64,000 bases of DNA from Pterois miles (GCA_947000775.1 CAMQGK010000144.1:15158001-15222000); one strand, 5' to 3'; shown: positions 1 to 10,254, counted from the first letter of the stretch. The notes: generated from the letters alone by a model not told the origin. Numbers and translations: made by a program.

Positions 1-608
1 CCGACAAACACGTTTTCTATGATCATGCTGTATTTTTGTTTTCTATACATCACATCCACATAATGTATGTTGGGCTCTATTATAATATTGCAAAAAACAG
101 GGGACACTTTTTTCTTTATTTCTGGAAGGGTCTGTACTGCAGTCTCTGCATAGCAACTCATAACTGAGTGCTATACCATAGTTTAGCAACTACTCACATC
201 AGATCTGTCAAGCTTTGGATTTGTCCACAATGCCGAAACAGTATGCATGGAGATATACTGTAGTAAGAGAAATACTCAGCCTTGAAGAAGATCTACTGTG
301 GGACTAATAAAGGTAGATCTTCTTCAAGGCTGAGTATTTCTCTTACTACAGTATATCTCCATGCATACTGTTTCGGCATTGTGGACAAATCCAAAGCTTG
401 ACAGATCTGATGTGAGTAGTTGCTAAACTATGGTATAGCACTCAGTTATGAGTTGCTATGCAGAGACTGCAGTACAGACCCTTCCAGAAATAAAGAAAAA
501 AGTGTCCCCTGTTTTTTGCAATATTATAATAGAGCCCAACATACATTATGTGGATGTGATGTATAGAAAACAAAAATACAGCATGATCATAGAAAACGTG
601 TTTGTCGG
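1..608. repeat. Perfect 296-bp inverted repeat with 16-base loop
   Basis: Bases 1-296 are the reverse complement of 313-608; I found no mismatch when comparing the arms. The loop, 297-312, contains gtgggactaataaag, the same string that ends the SINE at 13.8 kb. The repeat starts at the window edge, so the left arm may extend further. No open frame of note lies inside. It could be a young foldback element, an inverted duplication seeded at a retroelement tail, or an assembly or library artefact (hairpin read-through). No target duplication can be judged because the left flank is missing. Confidence 0.95.
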
Positions 609-848
609 TTTGTAGGAGGTAATAGTTTCTCTCTATCTACTTTTGATTTTCTTCTTTTCTGTCTGATTTGATTCCTACCTTCGCATTATGGTAAAATAAA
701 ATATACAGAATATAGTAGAGCTACTGATGTGGGCTTATGGTCAGATGGTAACTGGTTTCCTCGAGTATTTCTCTGCAGGATAGAGCCATATGTACACAAT
801 GCTGCATATGTAGTATAGACACGTACGCACATCTGTATAGACAAATGT

Positions 849-885
849 ACACACACACACATGCACGCACGTACGCACGCGCGCG

Positions 886-928
<43 letters not shown>
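849..928. repeat. (CA)n array with CG/GCAC interruptions
   Basis: An alternating purine-pyrimidine tract: CA repeats, then a GCAC/GTAC/GCGC-rich section at about 861-887, then uninterrupted CA to 928. The mix of CA with CG steps is a classic potential Z-DNA former. Cys/Val-rich minus-strand frames across it are translated repeat. Confidence 0.95.
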
Positions 929-931
<3 letters not shown>

Positions 932-1040
932 TTAAATCGGTGTAGAGCTTGGCACTTGTGCCTCCCTGGCCCCCAACCTGCTGGCTGATTCAATTTTCTG
1001 GGCAGATCTGCCGACAGTGACCGCTAACATTCACCTTTAG

Positions 1041-1292
1041 ATGGAGAGAGGGAGGGAGGGAGAGAGAGCGAGAGAGAGGAAGCAATGGGGATGGCAGGTT
1101 GGGAGGCAAAGAGGGGGTGAGAGAAAAGGTGACTGTTACTGCTTACTTTTAGAGTTGGACGGGATATGTGACGAAGGCGGTGCCAATACTATTCCAGACG
1201 GGAAGTGGACGGGTAGGAGAGTCTGCCAACGCTCAGCTTTACTCTTGAGAAAGACAGTTTGAGCAGTGAGAGAGAGAGAGAGAGAGAGAGAG
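1041..1292. repeat. Purine-rich stretch with (GA)n blocks
   Basis: GA-rich sequence at 1041-1130 and a clean (GA)n run at about 1267-1292, separated by ordinary sequence. Open frames here (Arg/Glu/Gly-rich on plus, Leu/Ser-rich on minus) reflect composition and not a gene. Confidence 0.85.
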
Positions 1293-1836
1293 CAAACTGT
1301 GGCTTGTGTCTTCTTTGTGGCTTCAGGGGAAAAATAAAATTAAAACACTTAACACTTAGGAGCAAGTGGTGGTGATTTATTTTGCTTTTCAAGCTCTGCT
1401 TTGTTGATGATGAGCTTACCGATAAAGGGCAGGCTTTCAGTGTAAACATTATGCAGGAAGTAGCACTATTACTGCAATGGAAATGTTCATTATTCTGAAT
1501 TTATCAACAGCTATCATGGAGGACATTTTTTAGTTTGCATTAACTGAGGAACAGGGTAAATTGCAGATTAAGTTTTGTCTCCAATATGAGACTGGAAATG
1601 AAGGCCTAGTTCTCTCTGCCACTGAGATGAATAAAGGCCTCTATATGAGAATCTACCATAAACAGAACCTGAACCGCACAAAACACTCTCAGTAGATGTC
1701 AGGTTTTGTTATTTACTTAACAATGACAATGGAAAATCATGCAGGAAATACAATCAGAGTTACCGTTGATATTGTAGTGGTGAGGTCCCGCTGATGTGTG
1801 TGGCATCGATGGGCAAAGACATGCTCTAAAAGATAA

Positions 1837-1838
<2 letters not shown>
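1293..1838. other. Unassigned AT-leaning spacer
   Basis: I see no gene, RNA or recognised repeat here. It ends in the (AT)n array. Confidence 0.5.
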
Positions 1839-1906
<68 letters not shown>

Positions 1907-1944
1907 TCTGCTATGCAGAGACTGCAGTACAGACCCTTCCAGAA

Positions 1945-1972
<28 letters not shown>
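1839..1972. repeat. (AT)n array split by a 38-bp copy of the foldback arm
   Basis: Two (AT)n blocks, about 1839-1904 and 1945-1972, flank 1910-1947. That middle piece is identical to 455-492 of the right arm of the 1-608 inverted repeat. The second block continues into a T-run and TTTC-rich sequence, which suggests a retroelement-like tail. Confidence 0.9.
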
Positions 1973-1980
<8 letters not shown>

Positions 1981-2195
1981 TCTTTCTTTACTCAAGATAT
2001 ATTTTTTTTCTCTTATAAATTAGGTGTGTGTTTTTGTAATTTCATGCTAAATTGTATTCAATTACCATATCTGACTTGGCTATCATTTTCAACCAGAATA
2101 TATAGTACATAGTATTTCATATATAAATGTAACCTTCATTTAAAATGATTTTTCATCATCAAACACTTTTCAAGGTGCCATGCCATTATTCCAAC

Positions 2196-2910
2196 AACCC
2201 GTTATTCTGACAGCCCAACAGTCTGAAAAATGGACCACTGGACTGAAAGCCTATTAGTCTGACATCCGTTATTCGGAAATCCTGCACTGCCATCTGAATG
2301 CACGGCTTACCGGGGCTCAAGCCTCTGGGCCTGACGACGTAAAATAGCCCACGAGGCTCAGCCTCAACTGTGTATTTTTCAGACTATTGGGCTGTCGGAA
2401 CGATGGGTAGTCCCCCTTTCCAAAAGAGTAAAAGCCATTTCTCTCCAGTTTGCTGCAAAAATGCATTGCAAGAATGTGGAAAATTTGCATACAACAACTA
2501 TGCACACCGGGTCCAATGCAAATTATCCAAATTGCTGTGTTCTATTTTTGCAGTGAGTTTCCTTCTTAATTATGCTCGTGGCCACGCCACACAGTTAGCT
2601 ACACAACACATAAACTAATCGGACCTCAAATATGATGCTAATGCTAGCTGTTGTTGTAAGCCCCATTCCGTGACCAGCATATAACTGTGGCAAGTGCATA
2701 TCAGCTACATTACCATCTTCATTGTATCCCAGCTGCTGGGCGTCTTCAAGCCATATACTGTCCTTTATTTGGTTGGTGAGGTAGTAGTGTTTGTCATACA
2801 TTATTGGGTTTTGAGAAGGAGAGAGCCCATTGCTATTCCAAAACACCAATAGTCTGAAAAATGTCTCATTGGACTAAAAAAAGCCCTTTTGTCCAACATT
2901 CCCTTACCCC
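2196..2910. repeat. Foldback / MITE-like repeat with subterminal motif copies
   Basis: A motif centred on cagcccaacagtctgaaaaa (about 2200-2232) recurs inverted at about 2373-2406, and a longer direct form (2211-2265) recurs at about 2839-2903. Together they delimit about 0.7 kb. This pattern fits a non-autonomous DNA element or a clustered dispersed repeat. No transposase or clear terminal inverted repeat is visible, and the exact ends are uncertain. Confidence 0.5.
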
Positions 2911-3657
2911 ACCATTAAATGAAAAATACATACTGTCCATGCAACAAACAGAAGAACATGGCTAATTATTAGTATGATGGTGATCAAAGGATTTCATCGG
3001 TCAAACAGAGGCAGAGGCAGAAATCTGCTGAAATTGAGGTTGGTCTGAATATTTTTTCTCCCTGCATGAATGTTCCACAGTGGTGTGTAAGCATTTATAA
3101 CAACCCACAAAATAATTTTTAAAAAATATTTCCATGTGTTTTTTTCTGACAAAATCTGTACTTGGTGCTTTAAGAAGGAAAAATACAAAAGCAAAATAGA
3201 AAAACACAGAGACACCAACCACACTCAAGCCTCTGTGGCTGTGTGTTACATAATGAGGATGTGCAAAGAGCCTAGTATTTGCATTCTGTATTTGTTGATG
3301 CAGCAAAATTATTTGTATTCAACTAATTTAGAAATAGGTGTAACGATCCTGATTTTAGTTTTTTATTTTCCCTCTTATTTTAGGATATTAAGGTGTTAAT
3401 TTAAGTGTTATTCAATAAACTATTGGGTAATTATGAACATTTTATACCAGGGTGGGATGCTTGAAATGCACTTGATTGTGTATTGCAGCTGCTTAACATC
3501 TACTGAACTTTTACACACTTTACCTTGGTTCAGTTGGAAACTGGTTAGAAATGCAGATGTTGCCAGACAGCACTTACTCGGGGAGGTCTTGCTGTCTGCA
3601 AAAAGGAGAGTAGCCCAACAGGCTATGCAAATATCCTACAACTACACTGCAACAATA

Positions 3658-3951
3658 AATGGTAAATGGCATTTATACAGTGCGTCAAGTCTTCCAATAA
3701 CTCAAAGCGCTTTACACTACATGCCAGCATTCAGCTATTCACATGCACATTTATATGCTGATGCAAGTTACCTGCCCATCAGGATCTAATCTAAATACTC
3801 ATTCACACACTAGTAGCACAGCCTTCGGGAGCAATTTGGGATTAAGAGTCTTGCTCAAGGACACTTTGACATTGACCGGAGGAGCTGGGGATCAAACCGA
3901 CTGCCTTCCAACTGATGGACAACCTGCTCTACCTCTGAGCCACAGCCGCCC
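3658..3951 (-). mobile_element. tRNA-derived SINE, minus strand, copy 1
   Basis: Read on the minus strand, the element starts gggcggctgtggctcagagg. An A-box-like tggctcagagg lies at 3932-3942 and a B-box-like ggtttgatccc at 3888-3898, the arrangement of a tRNA-type Pol III promoter. The far end, about 3658-3720, holds aaagcgctttgag and the atttata motif shared with the copy at 6.4 kb. The body aligns along its length with that second copy. No functional tRNA fold is implied. Confidence 0.8.
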
Positions 3952-4384
3952 AAAAATACAGTATAGACTATGTTACAGGGCAACAGGTGAACACTAGCCT
4001 AATCTCCTCCATGTAAAACAAGCTCCGCTGCATCTTCTAAATTGAAATAGTAGCACAGCAAGTGTGCTAGAATACCTATAAACAGCGTTCTGTTTCTCCA
4101 GTGTGATATCTGCAACTGTGTGACACACAAGCTGACTGAGCAAAGAGCTCAGCATGTAGGTGAATTGACTACACTGCCAGAGCCAACGTAGGCTGATCTC
4201 CTCCTCCCTGTCAACAAACTTCGCTTCACATATTGCAGGTCTAACAAGAAAACAAAAGACAAGTAATGTTAGATTAAAATCCCAAACCAGGTGGAGGAAA
4301 AAAATAATCAAAACTACATAAGTTCCACGAACTAAATGTTTTACCTGTATTTTTATCAGGCTGTGCTACTCCTTTACTGTTTAC

Positions 4385-4850
4385 TTACTACATTTACATA
4401 ATGAGGCAGAAATACTTAAAGAAATGTAAAAAGAAAAAAAGTAAAGAAATAAATAAGTTTTGGGGAAATAAAAAAGGGGTGAAATGTAAAGGGATAACCT
4501 TGCATAAACAAATGCATAAATACATACATTTAAGAATAAATAGAAAAAATAAGTGCAAAATTAAAAGAATAAATAAAAATAAATGTTAAATAATACATTT
4601 ATTTAAAAAAAATGTAAAAATGAATACATAAATAAAAGGAAGAATTAAATAGAACAGTAAGGAATTAATACAAAGACAAATAAAATGAAGCAAATTACAA
4701 CAGATACATCTAATTATGTCACATTTCATCAATTAATTGACTACATCATTTTTAATATAATTTTTTTACTTTTAAAGACATATTTATTTATTTATCGAGT
4801 CATATATTTATTTACGTAGTAATTAATTTTGGCAGGTTCTGTCCGTCCTT
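4385..4850. other. A-rich spacer of aaataaa-like words
   Basis: A very A-rich stretch built from variants of aaataaat/aaagaaat, passing into a TTTATTTA-rich section near 4780-4810. The Lys/Asn/Ile-rich frame at 4401-4589 is compositional. It resembles an expanded retroelement tail, but no attached body is identified. Confidence 0.5.
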
Positions 4851-5060
4851 GGTCTCTCTCCTCTTCACTTTTCCATTCACGTCATGTCACCACAAGTAGG
4901 CAACTACTCCAAAGCTATTTTTAAAATATTTGTACAAAATAAATATTCGTAAAAACCCACTATTTTGTACTTTGCGGAATACCGTGTTCAGCTCCACCCC
5001 TATTACATAATCAAATATCTTCCCTCATGATAAAATTGCAAAAGTAAATCGACTCCATAT

Positions 5061-5061
5061 G

Positions 5062-5095
<34 letters not shown>

Positions 5096-5125
5096 CACAT
5101 ACACACCTACACACACACACACACA
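5061..5125. repeat. (CA)n microsatellite
   Basis: Nearly continuous CA with a few substitutions (gc, at, ct). The minus-strand frame crossing it is Cys/Val-rich repeat translation. Confidence 0.95.
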
Positions 5126-5214
5126 AATCCCATATGGCTTCCTCCTCTTCAAAGTCTTTGTCCCGCCGTGTTCAAACGGCGTCATTAAAAGTGATCCTTG
5201 ACAGAAGCTGCACA

Positions 5215-5370
5215 GGGACGAGGAGGAGCGCTGTGGAAGGTACAGATGGAGAGATGTGAGGGAAATCTGATCAGGGATGAGGAGACGAAGAGACGAAATG
5301 AGAGAAGAAGGTACGGGACAGAGAGGAGAGCAGAAGAGATGAGAGAGGAGACAAGAAGGGAGGAGGAGAG
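5215..5370. repeat. Purine-rich tract
   Basis: Dense GA-rich sequence on the plus strand (gaggag, agagaag words). Long frames on both strands here come from biased composition. Confidence 0.75.
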
Positions 5371-5834
5371 AAGAGAGCAGCACTCTGATTCTGTTAATTG
5401 GAGGCTTTCTGGTAAAATGGACCTGAATGCTGCAATTATATTCCCCACGAGTGACTTCATTAGCACACACAGACACACATACAGGCTTATGTAGCAACAT
5501 GACATCACCGCATGCACACCCAATGTATTGTCTAATATACTCATTTCTGATAAAACATATTTCCCCTCTGTCTTTCAGTCAGAATTTATTGTATACATGC
5601 ATTGGCATCATAGTAAATGGTTTGTCTACAGTATGTGACAGTAACCAGGTTATTATACAAAAGTGAAGAAGAAGGCCGCTCTTCCCAACGGATAACACCA
5701 GCTTTGAATATAATTAGCCGACTGAATGGGGGTTATCACTGGTTATCAGCCTCTAAGATATGGGTTAGAAGGGGCCTGCTACAGCAAAACATTCTCATCC
5801 CAAGTCATCACATGTTGCGACACTTTCGCCATCA

Positions 5835-6290
5835 AGTCCACTAGTTACCCTATAGTTATACATTAGGATTAGGTAACAAAAACACTATAGTTAGGTTTAG
5901 GAAAGGTTGGGAAAGGTTGGGCTTAAAACTACTATGTTTGTAAAGTGAAAATGACTCTGAATGTTGTGAACATGGGACATGAACAAACAGCTGATTGTAA
6001 CATGACATATGGACAGTGGTCTACTAGATGAAAGCCCTGTGTTTGCTAGACCCATCCTCCTCCCCTCCCGTCTACCTGGTGTGTTTTTGTGCTTTAAACC
6101 ACGTCACAACCACACTCCCGGCACGCTTTCACAGAGCATTTATTGTTGCTGCAGGTTTACATTATAGTTAATGGAATGTGTGGTGCGTTGCATACCGGCC
6201 CTAAAGGTTGCCTTGTGCAGCAGTACCGAACGCCCATAGGTATTTGAGATCCTGGGAATGACAACGGACTGCCTACAGGTACTAGTAGTA
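5835..6290 (-). repeat. Dispersed family B, minus-strand copy
   Basis: Read on the minus strand it carries the family B marks: a 'gggaatgac/catgaatac' start, then ggatgggtctagcaaacaca, the agggctttcatc block, a 'catgtcccatgttcacaac' block and tttcctaaacctaac. It aligns with the plus-strand copy at 6.7-7.2 kb, so the two form a large inverted pair around the SINE at 6402-6684. Its class is unknown to me. I recognise the family as abundant in percomorph fish. Confidence 0.75.
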
Positions 6291-6401
6291 TAGGCTGTTT
6301 CAAAAGTTGATCGCCGATTCGAATATAAGCCAACCTTTAGTGGCCATAATAATTATGATGGGAGCGAAGGAGGAAGTCAGGTGACACAGTATAAAGTCAA
6401 G

Positions 6402-6684
6402 GGTAAATGGACTTGCATTTATATAGCACTTTTCTAGTCTTCTGACCACTCAAAGCGCTTTACACTACATGTTAGCATTTACCCGTTCACACACATATTC
6501 ATATACTGATGGCAGAGGCCACTGAGGTGCCAACATTGCCCATCAGGATCTAAGCTAAATACTCATTCACACACCAATGACTATGCCTTTAGGAGCAATT
6601 TGGGGTTGTGTCTTGCTCAAGGACTCATCAACATGTGACCGATTGGTGGACAACCTGCTCTACCCTCTGAGCCATAGCCGCCCC
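6402..6684 (-). mobile_element. tRNA-derived SINE, minus strand, copy 2 (B box deleted)
   Basis: Same family and orientation as 3658-3951. On the minus strand it begins ggggcggctatggctcagag, so the A-box region is kept. The interval that should carry the B box is replaced by a short unrelated or deleted stretch (about 6620-6640). The tail end keeps atttatatagcacttttcta and aaagcgctttacactacat. Without a B box it should be a dead copy. Confidence 0.8.
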
Positions 6685-6714
6685 ATATAGAGTAACAAAG
6701 TCTGCATAGGGAGT

Positions 6715-7200
6715 AGGTCGGGGTGGATGGATGGGTGAAACCAGCCTGTTCTCATCTCCAGGCTGTCAAATACCAATAATTTCTTGCAGCCGTCGACATT
6801 CAGTATGAGACGTACCAGACTTTCCATTAACTACGTAAACCCATCTGCGGAAACAGAAAATGCTCAGAGAATGTGTCGCAGTGACGTAGTCTGAACAGTG
6901 AAAGACACATGTGGTGCAAGCAGGAAGGGTGGTGGATGGGTCTAACAAACACAGGGCTTTCATCTTATTCAGTCTACACTGTTTTGTTGCCTAAAGTGAC
7001 GCCAAGGGACATGACAAAGCAGCAGTATGTGGCAGCCGGAATGAGAATATGTTGTTGAAACAAACACAGGATTTTGTGTTTGTGTCACGTGTGAAACCAA
7101 AACTTAACTTATTTTAATTTAAGTTACATAACAAACATTTATTTTAATGCAAACCACAGTCTTCTCCTAAACCTCACCAAGTAGTTTTGTTTCAGTTCAA
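6715..7200 (+). repeat. Dispersed family B, plus-strand copy
   Basis: Carries ggatgggtctaacaaacaca followed by gggctttcatc (about 6934-6963), and later aaaccacagtcttctcctaa near 7150. It is the inverted partner of 5835-6290. The minus-strand frame across it has no recognisable domain. Confidence 0.75.
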
Positions 7201-7204
7201 AACA

Positions 7205-7560
7205 CTAACCGAGCATTAGAACGGTAGCAATATTGTACAGCGAGCCAGTCATTGTTGCAAAATAAACCCTGACAGGGTGATGCAGGAACCTGAGGCAAAG
7301 TTGCATTGCCTTGAAGGTGTTTATTTCACAACAATGACCAGCTTGCTGTACATTATCTAGCTCATAACACGGCGACTTACTTAATAAATAAGTTGACGCA
7401 AAAGTCCAAGTACTCCAGAGTCCAAGATCAGAACTGCGCCCATAGCAACAGTCTTTTATATATAGCAGCGGTCTGCGACAAAGGAATAACAGACCATAGA
7501 ATGCCATAATTAACCAATCACAATTGTAATAACAACTTATAATGCCCACATAATTGGCTG
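7205..7560 (-). repeat. Palindromic dispersed element, minus strand
   Basis: Bases 7235-7277 and 7309-7351 form an imperfect inverted repeat: two 43-base arms of roughly 75-80% match around a 31-base loop, each ending in gtac. The rest (bearing ttgctatgggcgcag and tgattggtt on the minus strand) is also found in the plus orientation at 29.8-30.1 kb. It is a non-coding dispersed element, probably derived from a DNA transposon. Confidence 0.7.
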
Positions 7561-7849
7561 ATAACATTCATTGGACGCATGGATACACTTTTCTAAAGAG
7601 CTTTGAATATGAGGTGTGGAGAGCTAGATTTTGCACCCAAAGCTCAACCAAATTTGCCTCACTGTACAAGCCACATCCATTTTCACTCTGGCAGACAGGA
7701 GGTGGAAATTTTATTGGACCAAATTTCTACAACGAAGAATGGCAAGTTCAATTTGTAACGGAGAGTTATATAACTGTGCTTTTTGATCATACTGGACTTG
7801 CACTTAAGCTAATGCAAAAGTGTACACGATATCGTCATTTTTAAAGGTG

Positions 7850-7990
7850 GAGATACAGCGATAGATATGGTGAGAAAGGGGAAACGTATGAAAGAAGACG
7901 GGCAGTCAGACAGACAGGGAAGCAGGAAGCCACGAGACAGAGTGATACACTGATAGACAGAGAGGCAGGCAGATAGGAAAGCACAGAAAC
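7850..7990. repeat. Purine-rich tract
   Basis: GA-rich with gacag/gagac words. The opposite strand gives Ser/Leu/Cys-rich frames that are not supported as genes. Confidence 0.6.
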
Positions 7991-8073
7991 AGAGGAGGTC
8001 ACATATGCTCGCTTCCATAGACATAAGCCCTGATTAAATTGAGTGTGTAGTAGCTGGCCGCTCTTCAGATCTA

Positions 8074-8077
<4 letters not shown>

Positions 8078-8112
<35 letters not shown>
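8078..8112. repeat. (GT)n microsatellite
   Basis: A continuous GT run followed by gcgcgg. Confidence 0.95.
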
Positions 8113-8115
<3 letters not shown>

Positions 8116-8191
8116 GGTGAGTGTGAGCCCTGTAATATTGTCTGCAGTCCCATGGGCTGTAGCTGAGCAAACTCAATCAACTCCCACTCAC

Positions 8192-8253
8192 CTTTGTGGC
8201 CCTCCCCACACTGTCAGGCCAGGACTAGACACCGGCCCTGCCTCTCCTCTGGC
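8192..8253 (-). other. Possible minus-strand internal exon (weak)
   Basis: On the minus strand a pyrimidine stretch ending ctctcgctctcag abuts a 62-base GC-rich block, followed directly by ctttgtg-side sequence reading AAG|gtgagt, a consensus 5' splice site. Only one of three frames stays open (Ala-Arg-Gly-Glu-Ala-Gly..., 20 codons), and it matches no family I know. It could be an untranslated exon or chance: splice-like strings are common and no neighbouring exon was found. Listed only because both splice sites and the GC shift coincide. Confidence 0.15.
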
Positions 8254-8564
8254 CTGAGAGCGAGAGACAAAGTATGTGTGGGGTAGCGAGTACGGGAGAT
8301 ACACTGTAAGCGTTTGTGTATGTGTGTGTGTGGGCACATCGTCAGGTGTGTCCTTGAAAGAATCAAAAGCCTCTGCAGATTGAATGCATCAGTATGAGAG
8401 ATGGAGTGTGTTTAGCTTTCACGTGTATGCCTATGTATACATATGCAACACTTTCTCACTCCCAGCTCGCGTTGGTCTGTGCCAAGCAACAGTATTACAC
8501 TTTTGGACGTCTCAGGGACGGCGTGTCAATGTATGCAAGACAACCACTTATGTAGGGTTGATTA

Positions 8565-8640
8565 ACTTCGCTGACTAGTGACTCAAGGGGCTGACAATAC
8601 TAATGACTCCATGTGACCAGCGACTAGTGACTAGTGACGG
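8565..8640. repeat. Degenerate tandem array, first block
   Basis: Repeats of gactagtgact and ggctgacaatactaatgact, the same vocabulary as the large array at 9285-9855. The 640 bp between the two blocks is unrelated, so this looks like one array interrupted by an insertion or split by rearrangement. Confidence 0.75.
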
Positions 8641-8804
8641 CTGGGCCAGATCGCATGCCTGATGAGCGTGTGGCGACTGCATTACCTGTTCTTTTTACAG
8701 GGAAAACACGTGAGATGCACGTATCACACGGGCGGGTGTCTCAGTTGAGTCTCTTCTAGAGGTCTCACCTATTATTGATGCGAGCTGCGCACGGTTCACA
8801 GCAG

Positions 8805-8945
8805 CACCAGACAGTGAAAGTGATCGATTGACTGTATATTGACATCATATCAGTAACATAACTACAGTCTCAAAGTCTAGACATCTGCGGAATATGTCAC
8901 AGACAGTGAAGGTGATCTTCTGACTGTATACTGACGTCATATCCC
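8805..8945 (+). repeat. Direct repeat of 42 bases at 92-base spacing
   Basis: 8810-8851 and 8902-8943 both read gacagtgaa.gtgatc...gactgtata.tgac.tcatatc and match at about 85%. The second copy contains the palindrome TGACGTCA (8932-8939), a textbook CRE; the first has TGACATCA. A poly-C run follows. Confidence 0.7.
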
Positions 8946-9284
8946 CCCCCCACCCAAGTATTTTTTTTGTGGGCAGAACTCCTTAATTTGTTAACACAAG
9001 GCTTTTATTCTGAAATATGTGCGGACAGTGTTGCAGAACATGCAGTGACTTGGAGGGCTCCATGAATGAATATAGTATGGGATTTTAATTCTGTATTATT
9101 ACTTTTATTTAGTAAATATTTAAAGTAAATATAAATGACATTTATAATGATATGATATGGTCATTATGAGCGTGCAGCAACAGCAGCAGAAACACTGCTG
9201 ATGTGAACTACAGACGCGTAAATCACGCCGCCGTGAGGTAATGAAGCTGCCTCTCATTCGTCAAGCGGCCGGTCTGTTCCTGGA

Positions 9285-9855
9285 CTGACTTACAGGGCTG
9301 ACAATACTAACGACTCACTGAATAGTGACTCACGTAATAAGTGACTCAGGGAGCGGACAATACTAACGACTCACGTGACTAGCAAATCACAGGACTGATG
9401 ATATTAACCACTCGTGGCTCACAGGGCTGAGGAAATGAATGACTCACGTGACTAGAAACTCACAGGGCTGACAATATTAACAACTCACGTGACTGGAGTC
9501 ATATGATTAGTGAATCACTACTAGGGCTAAAAATACTAGCAACTCGTGACTCACAGGGCTGACAAAACTAACGACTTACTTGAATAGCAACTCATGTGAC
9601 TAGTGACTCCTTGCTGACAATATTAATGTCTAATGTGACTAGCAACTCACAGGACTGACTATATTAACCACTCGTGTGGCTCACGGGGCTGAAGAAACTA
9701 ATGACTCAAGTGTCTGGCGACTCACAGGGCTGACAATACTAACCACTCATGTGACTAGCGGCCCAGGTGAATGATACCAATGACTCATGATTGGCAATTT
9801 TTGTGATTCACGTGTCTAATGAGTCTTGGGACTGAATTGAGTCGCATGACTGAAA
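9285..9855. repeat. Satellite-like array of 'ggctgacaatactaacgactcacgtgact' variants
   Basis: At least ten diverged subunits of about 32-58 bases, each starting near ggctgacaatactaac and ending gactcacag. A higher-order repeat is visible: aggactgatgatattaacca at 9391 recurs as aggactgactatattaacca at 9651, a 260-base period, with flanking subunits matching too. TGACTCA occurs at 9326, 9342, 9440, 9547, 9702 and 9781 (and at 8579 in the first block); an E-box CACGTG overlaps at 9445. There is no coding capacity. Confidence 0.85.
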
Positions 9856-9859
9856 ACTA

Positions 9860-10000
9860 ACAAGACAAAATAAGTCAACCTTGCTTTTAGTTTCACATGG
9901 GACACAAAGACTGGTCTCCTGGTTGAAAGTCACTTTGTCCGACCATCCAGTAATGTCGTGGGTAGGTAGTTCGCCACATACTGTCGCTAATGGATGCACC
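9860..10000 (-). repeat. Family B fragment
   Basis: Contains acatgggacacaaagactgg and tctcctggttgaaagtc, the minus-strand form of the family B 'ttcaaccaggagac..tgtcccatgt' block. Short and diverged. Confidence 0.5.
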
Positions 10001-10221
10001 AAAGGAATTTGACGAGTTGGGAGCGAGAATGGGTTGACGTTTGTGTGCACATATACAGTACATACTGTTTGTGTATGTGCAGGTGTCAGCAGCATAAAAG
10101 ATTAAAACACACATACATTTTCTAAAATCTGTTCTGATGTTTAATCGCATGTTATCGCATGTTTTTTTTATATTCATCCAATGGACAGGTGGCAAGAGTG
10201 TAGAAACACACGTAAGTATAC

Positions 10222-10249
10222 GTACACACACACACACACACACACACAC
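10222..10249. repeat. (CA)n microsatellite
   Basis: A short clean CA run. Confidence 0.9.
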
Positions 10250-10254
10250 CATAA

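Noticed and set aside
2595..2849. 84-residue minus-strand frame (NPIMYDKHYYLTNQIKD...) as a gene
   Set aside because: Peptide looks non-repetitive but lies wholly between the repeated motifs of the 2.2-2.9 kb element and matches no family I know; not enough to call.
5003..5544. 165- and 119-residue minus-strand frames
   Set aside because: Produced by a CA array and a purine-rich tract; Cys/Val- and Ser/Leu-rich with no domain.
9285..9855. CRISPR-like repeat-spacer array
   Set aside because: Repeats are diverged, unevenly spaced and the 'spacers' are themselves repeat variants; eukaryotic context; no cas genes. It is a degenerate satellite.
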